Notes: a model not told the origin generated them from the sequence alone. Shown: positions 9,093 through 23,288, counted from the first letter of the stretch. The stretch: DNA of 48,399 nt from Betaproteobacteria bacterium (GCA_009781085.1 WQYV01000009.1:1-48399); one strand, 5' to 3'. Made by a program: numbers and translations.

Positions 9093-10423
9093 TTAACGGC
9101 GGGCCTGGATTGCCGCCAACACATCAGCCACGGTCAGAAAGGAACCAAACGTCACAATTCTATCATCGACCGCCGCACGTTCCTGCGCTTGCGCAAATGC
9201 ATCGGCAGGTGTTGCAAAACTTCCTACGATTTTGTTCATCTCCACTCCTGCCGTGCGCAGATGTTCAATCAGCGCCTCAGCACCGAGCCCCCTAGAGCCG
9301 GACAGGGTACAAGGCAACCAATGGTCGACGCACGAGCCCATGCTCTGCACCACGCCTTCCACGTCCTTATCGGCGAGCATGCCGAAAACCGCCCAGGTTT
9401 CAGGGGCAAAACCGAGCTCACTGAGGTTTTCGGCCAGCACGTCCGCTGCTTGCGGGTTATGAGCCACATCGAACACCACTTGAGGACGCCCCGGCAACAC
9501 CTGGAAGCGCCCGGTAGTTCAACCTGCATCAAGCCCTGCCGGATTGCCTGCATAGACACTGGAATACGTTCCCGCAGAGCATCGAGCGCTGTCATCACTG
9601 AGGCAGCATTGAAAAGCTGGTTTGCACCGCGTAAGGCCGGATAGGCCAGCCCGCCACGATTTATTAAGGTATTGTTACGGTGCGCGGACAACAGCGTCTC
9701 GCTACGCCAGTAACTCCATTGCTGGCGGTTGCCTTTGAAACCAAAATCATGTCCAGAAACCCAGAGCTCCGCGCCAATCGCCCGCGCGTATTCGACAAGG
9801 CTTTGCGGCGGTTGCGGGTCGCCACAAATTGCCGGGCGCTTAGCACGGAAAATACCCGCTTTCTCGAAACCGATGGCCTAGCGTGTATCACCGAGATAAC
9901 CCATATGATCCAGCGCCACGCTAGAGATGATCGCGCAGTCGGCATCGATGACGTTGACCGCGTCGAGCCGTCCGCCCAGCCCGACTTCGAGAATGATGAC
10001 ATCGAGCCGCGCCATGCAGAACACCTTCCAGGCCGCTAGCGTACCATGCTCGAAATAGGTCAGCGGCACATCGCCGTGCACCGTTTTAACGTCGGCAAAA
10101 GCGGCTGCCAGTATTTCGTCAGCAACCTCGACGCCATCGATGCGTACACGTTCGTTGTAGCGAAACAGGTGGGGTGAGGTGTAGCAACCCACGTGATAGC
10201 CTTCGGCACGCAGGACGGCTTCGAGCATGGCGCAGGTAGAACCCTTGCCGTTTGTGCCACCCACGGTAATCACTACCGCATCGGTACTGGAGCCAAGCGC
10301 GGTAAGCACCTTCGAGACACGTTCCAGCCCGAGGCAAACAGATGCGCCATGCCGCGCTTCCAACAATTCGAGCCAACCGGCCAACGTCGTCGGCAGCAAT
10401 CCGTGGCCGCGCAAATCAGGCAT
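9093..10423 (-). pseudogene. folC: Bifunctional folylpolyglutamate synthase/dihydrofolate synthase, disrupted by a nonsense codon and a frameshift
   Basis: Frame 1: MPDLRGHG...VGGTNGKGSTCAMLEAVLRAEGY...DHMGYLGDTR then TAG (9878-9880) with in-frame continuation AIGFEKAGIFRAKRPAICGDPQPPQSLVEYARAIGAELW...LMQVELPG; near 9512 the frame shifts to RFQVLPGRPQVVFDVAHNPQAADVLAENLSELG... Confidence 0.88.
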
Positions 10424-11288
10424 GGACAGCCGGCTGCCGATTGAGCAGGTTGATGAGTTCAGCCAAGCGACCCCGCAACTGCCGACGATCAACGATCATG
10501 TCGATAGCACCCTTCTTAAGCAGGAACTCAGAACGTTGAAAACCTTCCGGCAACTTTTCGCGCACGGTCTGTTCAATCACTCGCGGCCCGGCAAAACCGA
10601 TTAGCGCACCCGGTTCTGCAATCACCACATCGCCCATAAAGGCAAAACTCGCCGACACCCCGCCCATTGTCGGGTCAGTCAGCACAGTGATGAACGGCAA
10701 CCCGCGCTGGCCGAGCTGGGTGATTGCCGCCGTAGTTTTGGCCATCTGCATCAGCGAGAACAAACCTTCCTGCATCCTCGCCCCGCCGGAAGCCGTAATA
10801 CAAATGAACGGCAGATGCTGGTCGAGCGCAATGCGGATGCCCCGCACGAAACGTTCCCCCACCACCGAACCCATCGAACCACCAAGAAAATCGAATTCAA
10901 AACAAGCCACGACCAACGGCACACCAAGTACCGTACCTTGCATGACCAACATCGCCTCAGTTTCGCTCGTCCCACTTGCCGCCGCTGTCAGGCGTTCCGT
11001 ATATTTGCGCGAATCCTTGAACTTGAGCGGATCGACAGAGGTAACTTCATTGCCGATTTCGTGACGGCCCTCGGCATCAAGCAGCAGATCGAGCCGGATG
11101 CGCGCATAGACACGCAGGTGGTGCCCGCACTTGGGGCAGACGTGCAGGTTGCTCTCAAGGTCGGAGTGATAAAGCACCGCCTCGCAGGCCGGACATTTGT
11201 TCCATAACCCCTCGGGGATCGACTTGTTACGTACCGCACCTTCATCGCGCTTGATCCGGGGTGGGAGCAGTTTTTGCAGCCAACTCAT
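10416..11288 (-). CDS. accD: Acetyl-CoA carboxylase carboxyltransferase subunit beta
   Basis: [41 protein letters not shown] zinc finger; [18 protein letters not shown]. Confidence 0.97.
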   Translation of the reverse strand: MSWLQKLLPPRIKRDEGAVRNKSIPEGLWNKCPACEAVLYHSDLESNLHVCPKCGHHLRVYARIRLDLLLDAEGRHEIGNEVTSVDPLKFKDSRKYTERLTAAASGTSETEAMLVMQGTVLGVPLVVACFEFDFLGGSMGSVVGERFVRGIRIALDQHLPFICITASGGARMQEGLFSLMQMAKTTAAITQLGQRGLPFITVLTDPTMGGVSASFAFMGDVVIAEPGALIGFAGPRVIEQTVREKLPEGFQRSEFLLKKGAIDMIVDRRQLRGRLAELINLLNRQPAVHA

Positions 11289-12100
11289 AAATGTGCTCCG
11301 GCAAGTTCATCGAGCGCAACACGAACCCCGCGCACGAATGTTTCAATATTGTCACAAACCCGCTCACGCGAGCCCTCTTCAATTTCCTGGACGATGCGGC
11401 TGCCGATCACCACCGCGTCAGCTACTGTACCGATTCTTTTCGCAACTTCAGCATCACGTATACCAAAACCAACCCCCACCGGCATCCCCGCTACGGCGCG
11501 GATGCGCGGAATTCGGCTGGCAACTTCGTCGAAGTCAAGGCGCGCCGCGCCAGTCACGCCCTTGAGGGAAACATAATAAAGATAGCCACTGCCCGCCTGT
11601 GCAACATCGCGGAAACGCTGGTCGGAAGAAGTCGGCGCAAGCAGGAAAATCTGATCGAGCCCTGCAACTCGCAAACATGAGGTAAATTCCACGCATTCTT
11701 CAGGCGGATAATCGATCACCAGCACGCCGTCAACGCCCACCTGCTTAGCAACATCGACAAAAACGGCAGACCCCATCGCCTCGATGGGATTGGCGTAACC
11801 CATCAGTACAACTGGGGTGGTTGCGTTTTCCGCACGGAAGGTGCGAATGATGTCGAACACGCGGGCAAGGCTCATGCCTTTGGCTAATGCCCGTTCCGAA
11901 GAACGTTGGATGATTGGCCCATCGGCCATCGGGTCAGAAAACGGTACGCCGAGTTCAATAATGTCGGCTCCGCCCGCAACGAGCGAGCGCATCAGCGGCA
12001 CGGTCGATTCACCGTCAGGGTCGCCCGCAGTAATGAAAGTAATCAGCGCCTTACGCCCTTCGGCTTGCAACTGCTGGAAAGTAGTCTGAATTCTGGACAT
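11285..12100 (-). CDS. trpA: Tryptophan synthase subunit alpha
   Basis: [47 protein letters not shown]. Confidence 0.98.
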   Translation of the reverse strand: MSRIQTTFQQLQAEGRKALITFITAGDPDGESTVPLMRSLVAGGADIIELGVPFSDPMADGPIIQRSSERALAKGMSLARVFDIIRTFRAENATTPVVLMGYANPIEAMGSAVFVDVAKQVGVDGVLVIDYPPEECVEFTSCLRVAGLDQIFLLAPTSSDQRFRDVAQAGSGYLYYVSLKGVTGAARLDFDEVASRIPRIRAVAGMPVGVGFGIRDAEVAKRIGTVADAVVIGSRIVQEIEEGSRERVCDNIETFVRGVRVALDELAGAHL

Positions 12101-12121
12101 AAAATCCTGTTTGCAGGAAGT

Positions 12122-13336
12122 TCAAAACCGGATGCCCGAACGTTCGGCTACGGTATGCATATCTTTGTCGCCGCGCCCGGAAAGGCAAACCAGCAGGAAT
12201 TTGTCGCGAGCAAGCGTAGGTGCGACTTTCATGGCTTGCGCCAGGGCATGTGAGGACTCCAGCGCCGGGATGATGCCCTCGAAACGGCAAAGCGCATGAA
12301 ACGCATCGATCGCCTCGTCATCGGTCACGGCCACGTATTCGGCACGGCCACTATCCTTGAGCCACGCATGTTCCGGCCCCACGCCCGGATAATCAAGTCC
12401 CGCGGAAATGGAATGGGTTTCAATGATCTGCCCGCTTTCGTCTTGCATCAGGTAAGTGCGGTTGCCATGCAGGACACCGACCTTGGCATTGGTCGTGAGC
12501 GGTGCTGCATGGCGTCCCGTTTCGACCCCCTCCCCAGCCGCCTCGACACCAATCAAGCGCACATCATCAAAGGGGATGTAGGGATGGAAAATGCCTATTG
12601 CGTTGGAGCCCCCCCCCACGCAAGCAACCACCATGTCCGGCTGGCGTCCGAAAGTTTCCGTCATCTGCGTCAGGCACTCCTTACCAACCACCGTCTGGAA
12701 ATCGCGTACCATCATCGGGTAAGGATGCGGGCCTGCCACCGTGCCGATGATATAGAAAGTATCGGAAACATTCGTCACCCAATCGCGCATGGCCTCATTA
12801 AGCGCATCCTTGAGCGTCTTCGAGCCAGATTCTACTGGAACCACGGTTGCCCCCAGAAGCTTCATGCGATAAACATTGGCTGCCTGCCGCTTCACGTCCT
12901 CAGTGCCCATATAGACCACACACTTGAAACCATAACGAGCCGCCACGGCAGCCGTAGCCACGCCATGTTGCCCCGCGCCGGTTTCGGCAATCACCCTGGG
13001 CTTGCCCATACGTTTTGCCAGAAGCGCCTGTCCAATGCAGTTGTTGACTTTGTGCGCGCCCGTGTGGTTGAGGTCTTCACGTTTCAGGAGGATCTGCGCC
13101 CCACCCAGATTCTCGGAAAGCCGCTGGGCGTGATAAATTGGGCTTGGCCGCCCAACGTAATAGCGAAGTTCATATTCAAATTCGGCAGTAAAAGCCGCAT
13201 CCTTGCAGCATGCCTCATAGGCTACGCGCAATTCTTCCAGCGCAGGCATGAGCGTCTCGGCGACGAAAATACCGCCATACGAGCCGAAATGCCCGCGTGC
13301 GTCGGGAAGTAAATATTGTTTTTGCATATCAACCAT
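12122..13336 (-). CDS. trpB: Tryptophan synthase subunit beta
   Basis: [46 protein letters not shown]. Confidence 0.98.
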   Translation of the reverse strand: MVDMQKQYLLPDARGHFGSYGGIFVAETLMPALEELRVAYEACCKDAAFTAEFEYELRYYVGRPSPIYHAQRLSENLGGAQILLKREDLNHTGAHKVNNCIGQALLAKRMGKPRVIAETGAGQHGVATAAVAARYGFKCVVYMGTEDVKRQAANVYRMKLLGATVVPVESGSKTLKDALNEAMRDWVTNVSDTFYIIGTVAGPHPYPMMVRDFQTVVGKECLTQMTETFGRQPDMVVACVGGGSNAIGIFHPYIPFDDVRLIGVEAAGEGVETGRHAAPLTTNAKVGVLHGNRTYLMQDESGQIIETHSISAGLDYPGVGPEHAWLKDSGRAEYVAVTDDEAIDAFHALCRFEGIIPALESSHALAQAMKVAPTLARDKFLLVCLSGRGDKDMHTVAERSGIRF

Positions 13337-13976
13337 CAGCGCTGCGAACTCCTGCGATAAACGCGACGATCTTTGCCGCGTCCTTGATTCCCTTTGTTAC
13401 TTCCACCCCGCTCGACACATCGACCGCCCAAGGCCGCAGCCTGCGGACGGCCTCGCCCACGTTGCCGGGGCTGAGCCCTCCCGAAAGCACGATCGGGCGC
13501 CCTATTCCCGAAGGGACCAACGACCAGTCGAACGCCCTGCCGCTGCCACCATACCCATCGACGAAAGCGTCGAGCAGCAAACCGCAGGCACCAGGATGGG
13601 AAATAGAGGATTTTAGCAGATCAACTCCCGGGTGCATCCGAACCGCTTTGATCCAGGGCAAACGACAATCCGTGCCAGGGATTGCAGACAAGGCCGCGCA
13701 CCGGGCGTCGCTCTCGTCGCCGTGGAACTGGAGCCATTGTAAGGGCACGCGGCGCAATGCCTCGGCCACGAATTCAGCCTGCGGGTCAACGAACAACCCC
13801 ACTGCCGTAACAAAAGGTGGTAACAAGCTGGCTAATTCAGCAGCCTGGTCGAACGAAATATTGCGCGGGCTGGGCGGGTAAAACACGAAACCGACCGCAT
13901 CAACCCCTGCCTCAGCCGCCGCGATAACATCCTGTGACCGGGTGAGGCCGCAAATTTTGATCCGGGTATGCAACAT
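13329..13976 (-). CDS. trpF: Phosphoribosylanthranilate isomerase
   Basis: [47 protein letters not shown]. Confidence 0.96.
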   Translation of the reverse strand: MLHTRIKICGLTRSQDVIAAAEAGVDAVGFVFYPPSPRNISFDQAAELASLLPPFVTAVGLFVDPQAEFVAEALRRVPLQWLQFHGDESDARCAALSAIPGTDCRLPWIKAVRMHPGVDLLKSSISHPGACGLLLDAFVDGYGGSGRAFDWSLVPSGIGRPIVLSGGLSPGNVGEAVRRLRPWAVDVSSGVEVTKGIKDAAKIVAFIAGVRSADG

Positions 13977-14771
13977 TCAGGCCACGACAAAATAAGGTTT
14001 CGTCATGATACGCCCACCTTCCGGCAACGGCCAGTGCGGCGGGTACGACACCCCGCAGAGGTAAAGGCCATCCGGGGCAAAAGTCGGCGCACCCTTTGCC
14101 CGCTCGCGAACTGCAAGTAGTTCGCCGACCCATTGCGGTGTCCGCTCGCCCTTACCAACCATCACTAATGCGCCGACAAGGTTGCGCACCATATGATGTA
14201 AAAAACCATTGGCACTAAAGTCGAACGTGATGAGGCTGCCTTCTCGCGCCACGCGAGCCTCAGACATGACTCGTATAGGTGTTTTGGCCTGACAGGATGT
14301 GGCTCGGAAGGAAGAAAAATCATGCTCACCGCACAATTGCGCGGCGGCGGCAGCCATTTTTTCCACATCGAGTGCCAGATGGAACCAGCCTACCCTCCCG
14401 GCCAATACCGCCGGCCTCACTGGTGCGTCATAAAGCAGGTAACGGTAACTGCGTGCATAGGCAAGGTAGCGGGCATGAAAATCCCCGTCGACCTCCACCG
14501 CCCAACGAATCGCCACGTCTGGCGGCAACCAGGTATTTGTTCCCCGAACCCAGGCTGGCATGGGACGATATGCCCCAGTATCGAAATGCGCGACTTGGGC
14601 GGTAGCATGCACACCGGTATCGGTACGTCCGGCAACGTGCAACCTGACGGGCTCACCGGCAATAATTCCGAGCGCACGCTCGGTGGCATCCTGTACCGTG
14701 CGCCCGTGCGGCTGGCTCTGCCAGCCTTCGAAGGCGTTGCCCGCGTATTCGATGCCAAGCGCAATCCTCAC
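13977..14771 (-). CDS. truA: tRNA pseudouridine synthase A
   Basis: VRIALGIEYAGNAFEGWQSQ; HVAGRTDTGVHATAQVAHFDT; GTG start assumed (ATG at 14801 also possible). Confidence 0.95.
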   Translation of the reverse strand: MRIALGIEYAGNAFEGWQSQPHGRTVQDATERALGIIAGEPVRLHVAGRTDTGVHATAQVAHFDTGAYRPMPAWVRGTNTWLPPDVAIRWAVEVDGDFHARYLAYARSYRYLLYDAPVRPAVLAGRVGWFHLALDVEKMAAAAAQLCGEHDFSSFRATSCQAKTPIRVMSEARVAREGSLITFDFSANGFLHHMVRNLVGALVMVGKGERTPQWVGELLAVRERAKGAPTFAPDGLYLCGVSYPPHWPLPEGGRIMTKPYFVVA

Positions 14772-15388
14772 CGCAACCACCAAAACGCCAGGAAAATGCA
14801 TACCATGGCCGGTAAAGCAATGTCCTTGAAACTCAGATGTTCACGCATCAAATGCACGGCCTCGATACCGTTAGCGGCTGGTGGGTTCAACCAAGCCCTC
14901 CAATCCCGCCAGTGTCCGTCACCGCGTGCGGCGCTGACATGGCGCAGCACAAGGAGTAGGCGCAAAGCAATACGTTCCGCCGGTAGGCCGAAGACCCTAC
15001 ATGGACGGGCAAGCGCATAAAGTCCGCTCACCAGGCGATCCGTCGGCATACGCCCAACCAAGACTGCCACCCAGCACACCAGCGCCACCAAACGGCCAGC
15101 GTGTGTCAGCGCAAACAACAGCCCCTCCCGGCTGGGACCTGCACGCGGCCAATCCATGAAAACCGCTTCCCCTGGCGTAAACCACGCGAACAGCACCAAG
15201 ATAGCCAGCAGGAAGACGCGAACCCTGGCAAGCAGTTGCATACACTGAACCCGTGCACAGGCAAGCGCCACGGTCAAACTCGCGGCAGTCAATGCGACAA
15301 GGCTCCAGCCTTCAGCTTGCTGTACGAAAAGAGCCACCACCACCCACAGGAAAAGAATAGAACCCGCATGCATAAAGAGACGCCGCAC
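14768..15388 (-). CDS. CbiQ/EcfT-like membrane protein
   Basis: 206 aa, hydrophobic; RIALRLLLVLRHV region resembling ECF T-component cytoplasmic motif; sits between truA and fimV. Confidence 0.55.
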   Translation of the reverse strand: MRRLFMHAGSILFLWVVVALFVQQAEGWSLVALTAASLTVALACARVQCMQLLARVRVFLLAILVLFAWFTPGEAVFMDWPRAGPSREGLLFALTHAGRLVALVCWVAVLVGRMPTDRLVSGLYALARPCRVFGLPAERIALRLLLVLRHVSAARGDGHWRDWRAWLNPPAANGIEAVHLMREHLSFKDIALPAMVCIFLAFWWLR

Positions 15389-15430
15389 GGGACAAACCCG
15401 GCGGCGGCAAAATAATCAATGAAAACCCGC

Positions 15431-18400
15431 TTAACCCAAATTGGCAATCAATGCTTTGGCTTCTGCCTTCTGTGCGGCATTACCCTGAGCGGCAACCTCG
15501 CGAAGCAACTCCAGCGCCCCTTCGTTGTCGCCCATATCCCTATAGGCCAGCGCCAATTCGAGCTTGGTATCGATTTCCCCTGCGTTCAGCACATCGGGGT
15601 CGCCGGCAAGTATAGATGGCTGCTTGCCTTTGCGATCCTTTGGAGCAATAGAATCCATAGCAGCAGTGCTCGATTTGAGGTCGAGGTCGAGGTCGAGATC
15701 AAAATCAAGCGACTTCGGATCGAAGCCAGTTTTTTCAAGATCCATCGCCACTTCATCGTCATGCGCATCACCGTCCCGCACGGATGGCGACACAACAGTC
15801 TTTGTCGTGCCATCGGGGACACCCTGGCTTTGCGCAGGCACATCAAAATCGAGCGGCCCAGCCAAGTCATTGTTCGTGACCTTGGACAAGGGTGCCTTGA
15901 TGCCAGCTTTCCTGGAAACCGTAACCGTAGGGGCGCCTGATTGTTTGGATTGCCTAGGTTGCCTGGATACTGTGACGGAAATAGGCTGCTTGCCCGTTTC
16001 GGAAGGAACCGCCTTCGCCTTACCGAGGTCGAAGTCAATGCTGCCCGCAGCCTTCGGCGCGATTTCGACCGGCTCAAACTGAAAATCGACTTCCGTTGCA
16101 CCATCACCAGCAGACGGCTCGTCCAAAGGTTCAGGTTGCGTATACTCGTCCGAGTCCGTAGGGGCTAGCTGCGTCGTTACCATCATGCCGCTCATCTGCC
16201 CCTGCGCTACCGTAGTTTCTTTCAGTTGGGAAGTAGCCGCTGCGGAGGGTTTCACCGCCGGCGAAGTCCCGAAATCCAGATCAGACAAAGCAGGAGAACC
16301 GGGGCTGACAGGAGCCGATGGCGTACCCATATCCAGTTTAGAGGGCTCTTCAAGGGTGGGTTCGAGCCCTGGCAATTTTGAAGCTTCACTCCCCCCCCGT
16401 TTGGACGGGCTGGCGGAGTAAAGCGGGTTGTTGGGATCGAGCCGACGACCCATTTGCGCTGCCTTCTCCCAATCCCGGCCATGACCTTCCGTGCGAGCAA
16501 GGAGTTCGGAAGCCGTAGTTTCAAACTGCGCCAAATCCTGCCTTTGAGCGTAAATTTCGAGCAGCTTAACGTAAATCGCCCCACGCTTCGGGTCAACCTT
16601 GAGCGCGTCGTTGAGGATTTCCTCTGCTTGACTGTCACGGCCATAAGCCATGTAAACATCGGCCTCAGCCACCGGGTCAACCCCTTCGTTGGTATCAATC
16701 GACAGCCCAGTCTGACTGAAATCGGTATGGATGACGCTGCTGGCAGAGGTATCCACGTTCTGTCCCCCGTTGTCCCCAAAGAACGAGGTAGTTTCATCTG
16801 GGAACATGCTGGTCGCATCCTGCGAGAGGGTATCCAACCCAATATCGGAGCGTTTATTCCGCCAAGAACGGAAACCAACGACAACAAACAAAACCGCGAC
16901 AAACAGCGCAACAGCTCCCCAGACCAGCGGATTGGTCAATATTTCCCATAGAGGGTCTTTGTACTCTTCTGAAGGCTCGTATTCTACCGGTATTGCGGCA
17001 GAAGGCTCCTTGACAGGTTCCTTCGCAGTTTCAGAACCGGCTACGACGGGTGGTTCAGCCGGAGTTGGCTCAGGAGTTGCCACTGGTGTTTCGGCTACAG
17101 GAGCAGGAGGCGGCACAGCTTCGGCCACGGGGGCAGGAGTAGGAGCGGGAGGCGGTTCGGCCGATACAGTGGCAGAGGGTTTATGTTGCGTCTGCGACTT
17201 CGCAACTTCCTGATCCCTTTTCAATCGGAGCCCTTGGATTTCCTCGAGATCCTTGATTTTTCCTTCAGCCTCTTTCAGCGCGCTCTGGGTTCTGGCAAGG
17301 TCTTCTTCCAACCTCTGCTTCCGGGCTTCATTACCTTGCCTCGTATTATTCGAGGCAATCAGCAGCCTGTCGCGATCCTGCTCGGTGGGTGGCGGAACCG
17401 CGTCAATGTTGCGTGTCCCCCCAGAGCTTCCCTCTGCGGGGCTTGCAGGACGGCCAGCAACATCCGCAGCCAACCGTGTGCGCCATTCGTTAAATTCGCG
17501 CGCATGGATACGCACTTCCTTATGTGCCTCGGCTTGGGTGCTGCCTTGTACTTCGTTAGCAGTCGGTATCTTGAGAATGGCTCCGGACTTGAGCCGGTTG
17601 ATGTTGTTGCCGACAAACGCCATCTGGTTGGCACGGTACAAGGCCATCATCATCTGGTCGAGCGTCGCATCCCCGCCGGGCATGTGGCGGCTGGCAATGG
17701 TCCCCAAGGTGTCGCCGGATTTGACGGTGTAATTGCCTGCCGGAGTTTCCTTTTCCCGATAGGTAGGTGTGGGGGATGGTATCGGCAACGGGGCGGCCTG
17801 AACCGGTAGCCTTTCAGGCGGTTTGGCAACTGTTTCCGGGGCGGTTTCCGGAACCGGTTCCGAACGGGGCTGATAATTTATAACAACTGGTTCATCTCCC
17901 AGATCCAGTTGCTGTGCCGGAGCCGCGGCCGGTTCTGGAACCGGTTCTGGAACCGGAGCCGGGGTTGGAACCGGAGCAGGGGCTTGTGCCTGCACGGGCG
18001 GGGTTTGAGCTGGAGGCTGCGCTGGTGGGTTTTCAACCACAAGTGGGGGAGGTGGCGGTGCCGGTTGGGCAACTACTGCAGGTTCGACGGGGGCGGGCGG
18101 ACGAATGGCCAGGTCGGGTGGGTCGAGCAGGAGATTATAGGTTCGTGCTACGCGTCCTTCGTCCCAATTCAATTGGACGATCAGGCTGGCAACGGCCTCA
18201 TTGACCGGAGTATCGGTCCTGAGCTTCAGAATGGAACGGTCGCCCCGATTTTCAACTGTGACCCGTACATTGGGCACAAAGCTGGCGTAAGGGATATTCG
18301 CCTGCATAAACAAATCGGATGGCGCAATACGAGCCGTCAGCGACTGCAATTCCTGTTGGGATGCATTGATCTGGATTTCGACATCCAGCGGTTGCCCCAG

Positions 18401-18514
18401 CTTGCTTCGGATAGTGTACTGACCAAGCCCTGCAGCCTGTGCACCAAATGGTAACAAGGAGATCGCTACCGCGATCAGGGATGTTTTAATAATCGGTCTC
18501 ATCGCCATCCTCAA
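15431..18514 (-). CDS. fimV: FimV/HubP-type pilus assembly polar protein
   Basis: N-terminal GQYTIRSKLGQPLDVEIQINASQQELQSLTARI; LysM YTVKSGDTLGTIASRH; TM plus acidic region; C-terminal DTKLELALAYRDMGDNEGALELLREVAAQG. Confidence 0.93.
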   Translation of the reverse strand: MRMAMRPIIKTSLIAVAISLLPFGAQAAGLGQYTIRSKLGQPLDVEIQINASQQELQSLTARIAPSDLFMQANIPYASFVPNVRVTVENRGDRSILKLRTDTPVNEAVASLIVQLNWDEGRVARTYNLLLDPPDLAIRPPAPVEPAVVAQPAPPPPPLVVENPPAQPPAQTPPVQAQAPAPVPTPAPVPEPVPEPAAAPAQQLDLGDEPVVINYQPRSEPVPETAPETVAKPPERLPVQAAPLPIPSPTPTYREKETPAGNYTVKSGDTLGTIASRHMPGGDATLDQMMMALYRANQMAFVGNNINRLKSGAILKIPTANEVQGSTQAEAHKEVRIHAREFNEWRTRLAADVAGRPASPAEGSSGGTRNIDAVPPPTEQDRDRLLIASNNTRQGNEARKQRLEEDLARTQSALKEAEGKIKDLEEIQGLRLKRDQEVAKSQTQHKPSATVSAEPPPAPTPAPVAEAVPPPAPVAETPVATPEPTPAEPPVVAGSETAKEPVKEPSAAIPVEYEPSEEYKDPLWEILTNPLVWGAVALFVAVLFVVVGFRSWRNKRSDIGLDTLSQDATSMFPDETTSFFGDNGGQNVDTSASSVIHTDFSQTGLSIDTNEGVDPVAEADVYMAYGRDSQAEEILNDALKVDPKRGAIYVKLLEIYAQRQDLAQFETTASELLARTEGHGRDWEKAAQMGRRLDPNNPLYSASPSKRGGSEASKLPGLEPTLEEPSKLDMGTPSAPVSPGSPALSDLDFGTSPAVKPSAAATSQLKETTVAQGQMSGMMVTTQLAPTDSDEYTQPEPLDEPSAGDGATEVDFQFEPVEIAPKAAGSIDFDLGKAKAVPSETGKQPISVTVSRQPRQSKQSGAPTVTVSRKAGIKAPLSKVTNNDLAGPLDFDVPAQSQGVPDGTTKTVVSPSVRDGDAHDDEVAMDLEKTGFDPKSLDFDLDLDLDLKSSTAAMDSIAPKDRKGKQPSILAGDPDVLNAGEIDTKLELALAYRDMGDNEGALELLREVAAQGNAAQKAEAKALIANLG

Positions 18515-18714
18515 ACCTGCTTCCCTTCATCCACCAAACAAAGGGCGATATATCATGGAATTGACGCCGCAACCCATCATTAACTTGAGATACTTGCAGC
18601 AACCGTTTCAGACTAAAAGAGAATACCACCAACGCAGGCGCGAAGAATACTTGTAGTAAAAAGATTTTCCGAATCAGCATGAACCCTCTTCATCTTAGGA
18701 CATCCCACCAAATT

Positions 18715-19848
18715 TCATTGCTCCAGCAAGATACGTAACATTCGCCGCAACGGTTCAGCTGCGCCCCATAGCAATTGGTCGCCGACGGTAAACGCCCCGA
18801 GGTATTCTGGCCCCATCGCCAATTTGTGAATGCGCCCAACAGGGACGGAAAGCGTCCCTGTCACTGCGGCGGGGGTGAGTTCACGCTCTGAAACCTCGCG
18901 TTCGTTGGGTACGACCTTCACCCATTCGTTGGTTGAATCAATAATTTCGGATACCTCGTCAAGCGGCACGTCCTTCTTCAGTTTGATCGTCAATCCCTGC
19001 GAGTGGCAACGCATAGCTCCAATACGCACGCACAAGCCATCAACCGGGACGCTGCCCTCCGTGCGGAACGGAGGCTTGCCAAGAATCTTGTTGCACTCAG
19101 CCCCCCCTTTCCATTCTTCCTTTGACTGGCCGTGCTCGACCGGGGCGTCGATCCACGGAATGAGGCTGCCCGCCAGTGCCGTGTTGCGGAAGTTTTTGGT
19201 CGGAAATGACGGGGAACGCATGGTTTCGGCCACCTTGCGGTCGATGTCGAGAATGGCTGAGGCCGGGTCAGCAAGCAGGCTGGCTACCGAAGCGTGGAGC
19301 GCACCCATTTGCGAGATCAGTTCGCGCATGTTTTGCGCCCCTGCGCCGGAGGCAGCCTGGTAGGTCATCGACGATACCCATTCGACGAGGTTGTGTTGGA
19401 ACAACCCGGCCAGTCCCATCAGCATCAGCGATACTGTGCAATTCCCGCCGATCCAGTTCTTACCGCCCTTCGCAAGCGCATCCTTTATAAGGCTTAAGTT
19501 AACCGGGTCGAGGATGATAACTGCGTCATCGTTCATCCTGAGCGCTGACGCGGCGTCGATCCAGTGCCCCTGCCAACCTGCACCGCGCAGTTTTGGAAAC
19601 ACATCCTTCGTATAATCACCGCCCTGGCAAGTAACAACGATGTCGCACGCCTTAAGCATGTCGATATTGGCCGCATCCTGCAAAGGTTGCGAGGCTTGGT
19701 TACTGCCAAAAACAGGCACTTGCCCGCCGATATTGGAAGTCGAAAAATAAATAGGTTCAAACCCGGCGAAATCATTTTCTTCCACCATCCGCTGCATGAG
19801 CACGGAACCCACCATCCCCCTCCAACCAACCAAACCTACCCGTTTCAT
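18715..19848 (-). CDS. asd: Aspartate-semialdehyde dehydrogenase
   Basis: [46 protein letters not shown]. Confidence 0.97.
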   Translation of the reverse strand: MKRVGLVGWRGMVGSVLMQRMVEENDFAGFEPIYFSTSNIGGQVPVFGSNQASQPLQDAANIDMLKACDIVVTCQGGDYTKDVFPKLRGAGWQGHWIDAASALRMNDDAVIILDPVNLSLIKDALAKGGKNWIGGNCTVSLMLMGLAGLFQHNLVEWVSSMTYQAASGAGAQNMRELISQMGALHASVASLLADPASAILDIDRKVAETMRSPSFPTKNFRNTALAGSLIPWIDAPVEHGQSKEEWKGGAECNKILGKPPFRTEGSVPVDGLCVRIGAMRCHSQGLTIKLKKDVPLDEVSEIIDSTNEWVKVVPNEREVSERELTPAAVTGTLSVPVGRIHKLAMGPEYLGAFTVGDQLLWGAAEPLRRMLRILLEQ

Positions 19849-19939
19849 GATTTCCTCATGGACTAAATCGAAACAACACTAAAAACTGCGCCCACATGAA
19901 ATACCACATCGCGCAAAACAGCACGGCTCCTATCAACAA

Positions 19940-21659
<1,720 letters not shown>

Positions 21660-21728
21660 GTATGCCCTCGTTTGCGAAACACTTGGCTCAGCCTTGGCCG
21701 GGTAAACTTTCCGCTTCCACTTCCAGTT

Positions 21729-21863
21729 TCAGTGCGCCGCCTTCTGGATGGCCTTGCCCCCCGCCTCAACATCCTTACCAACACCGTGCATGGTATTGCA
21801 GGCAGCCAACCCAGAAATAAAAGCAACCAGCAAAACAACGCAAAGCAATGTTTCTCGTTTCAT
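21729..21863 (-). CDS. Entericidin A/B family lipoprotein (44 aa, absent from the ORF track)
   Basis: MKRETLLCVVLLVAFISGLAACNTMHGVGKDVEAGGKAIQKAAH: signal peptide, LAAC lipobox, entericidin-like tail. Confidence 0.9.
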   Translation of the reverse strand: MKRETLLCVVLLVAFISGLAACNTMHGVGKDVEAGGKAIQKAAH

Positions 21864-21878
21864 CTTTGTCCCCTACGA

Positions 21879-23288
21879 TTAAAGAATGTCCCGTACATCG
21901 GCAAAATGTCCGGCAATAGCAGCAGCAGCGGCCATTGCTGGACTGACCAGATGAGTACGGCCAGCAGTCCCCTGGCGCCCTTCGAAGTTGCGGTTAGAGG
22001 TGGAGGCGCAGCGCTCGCCCGGCGAAAGCTTGTCTGCGTTCATGGCAAGGCACATCGAACAACCCGGCTCGCGCCATTCAAATCCAGCGGCGATGAAGAT
22101 TTCGTGTAACCCTTCAGCTTCCGCCTGACGTTTGACCAAACCCGAACCCGGTACAGCTAGCGCGAGTCTGACGTTCTCCGCTTTCCGGCGACCCTTCAGG
22201 ACAGCGGCAGCCTGACGCAAATCTTCGATGCGGGAATTGGTGCAAGAGCCGATGAAAACCTTGTCAACCATGATCGACTGGATTGGCATATCCGCTTGCA
22301 GCCCCATATAGGCGAGCGCACGTTCCATACCTTCCCGTTTTGCCGCGTCCGGCTCCTTCCGGGGGTCGGGAACTGTGGCAGTCACAGGTATAACCATTTC
22401 CGGCGACGTGCCCCAGGTGACTTGGGGCAGGATTTCCGCCGCGTTCAATTCCACGGTGCGGTCGAACACGGCTCCTTCATCTGAATGCAGGGTACGCCAG
22501 ACTGCCACCGCCTTGTCCCAATCCTCGCCGCGCGGCGAAAAGGGGCGGTTCTTCAAATAATTGACCGTCACGTCGTCGACGGCCACCAGCCCCAACCGCG
22601 CCCCGGCCTCGATAGCCATATTGCAAAGCGTCATCCTCCCTTCCATCGAAAGGGAGCGAATGGCAGAACCGGCAAACTCTATCGCGTGTCCCGTGCCAGC
22701 CGCCGTGCCAATCTTGCCAATGATGGCAAGCGCCACATCCTTGGCGGTTACGCCCTTGCCCAGACGGCCCTCGACCCGGACTAACATAGTTTTCGATTTT
22801 TTCTGCACCAGGCATTGCGTCGCCGGCACGTGCTCGACTTCGGAAGTGCCGATACCGTGCGCCATTGCCGCGAACGCGACATGCGTGGACGTATGTGAAT
22901 CGCCGCAGACAACCGCCATCCCTGGCAGTATCGCACCGTTCTCAGGACCAATCACATGTACGATGCCCTGACGCGCATCCCTGAACGGAAAATAGGCCAG
23001 TGCGCCGGTTTCACGGATATTGGCATCCAGCGTTTCCACTTGCTGGCGGGAAACCGGGTCGTGAATACCCTCGTCCCAGTGGTCAGTCGGCGTATTATGG
23101 TCAGCCGTCGCCACGATGGAAGAAACGCGCCAAGGCTTGCGCCTCGCAAGCTTCAACCCTTCAAAAGCTTGCGGGCTGGTGACTTCATGCACCAGATGAC
23201 GGTCGATATAAATCAGCGCCGTGCCGTCCGGCTCTTCACGGACGACATGATCCGCCCACAGTTTTTCGTATAGTGTCCTGATGCTCAT
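21879..23288 (-). CDS. leuC: 3-isopropylmalate dehydratase large subunit
   Basis: [62 protein letters not shown]. Confidence 0.98.
   Translation of the reverse strand: MSIRTLYEKLWADHVVREEPDGTALIYIDRHLVHEVTSPQAFEGLKLARRKPWRVSSIVATADHNTPTDHWDEGIHDPVSRQQVETLDANIRETGALAYFPFRDARQGIVHVIGPENGAILPGMAVVCGDSHTSTHVAFAAMAHGIGTSEVEHVPATQCLVQKKSKTMLVRVEGRLGKGVTAKDVALAIIGKIGTAAGTGHAIEFAGSAIRSLSMEGRMTLCNMAIEAGARLGLVAVDDVTVNYLKNRPFSPRGEDWDKAVAVWRTLHSDEGAVFDRTVELNAAEILPQVTWGTSPEMVIPVTATVPDPRKEPDAAKREGMERALAYMGLQADMPIQSIMVDKVFIGSCTNSRIEDLRQAAAVLKGRRKAENVRLALAVPGSGLVKRQAEAEGLHEIFIAAGFEWREPGCSMCLAMNADKLSPGERCASTSNRNFEGRQGTAGRTHLVSPAMAAAAAIAGHFADVRDIL

Noticed and set aside
12296-13312. 338-aa plus-strand ORF
   Set aside because: Entirely antisense to trpB, which is unambiguous.
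17880-18010. Tandem ggaaccggttctggaaccgg-type repeats
   Set aside because: Low-complexity Pro-rich linker of fimV, not an independent repeat element or CRISPR.
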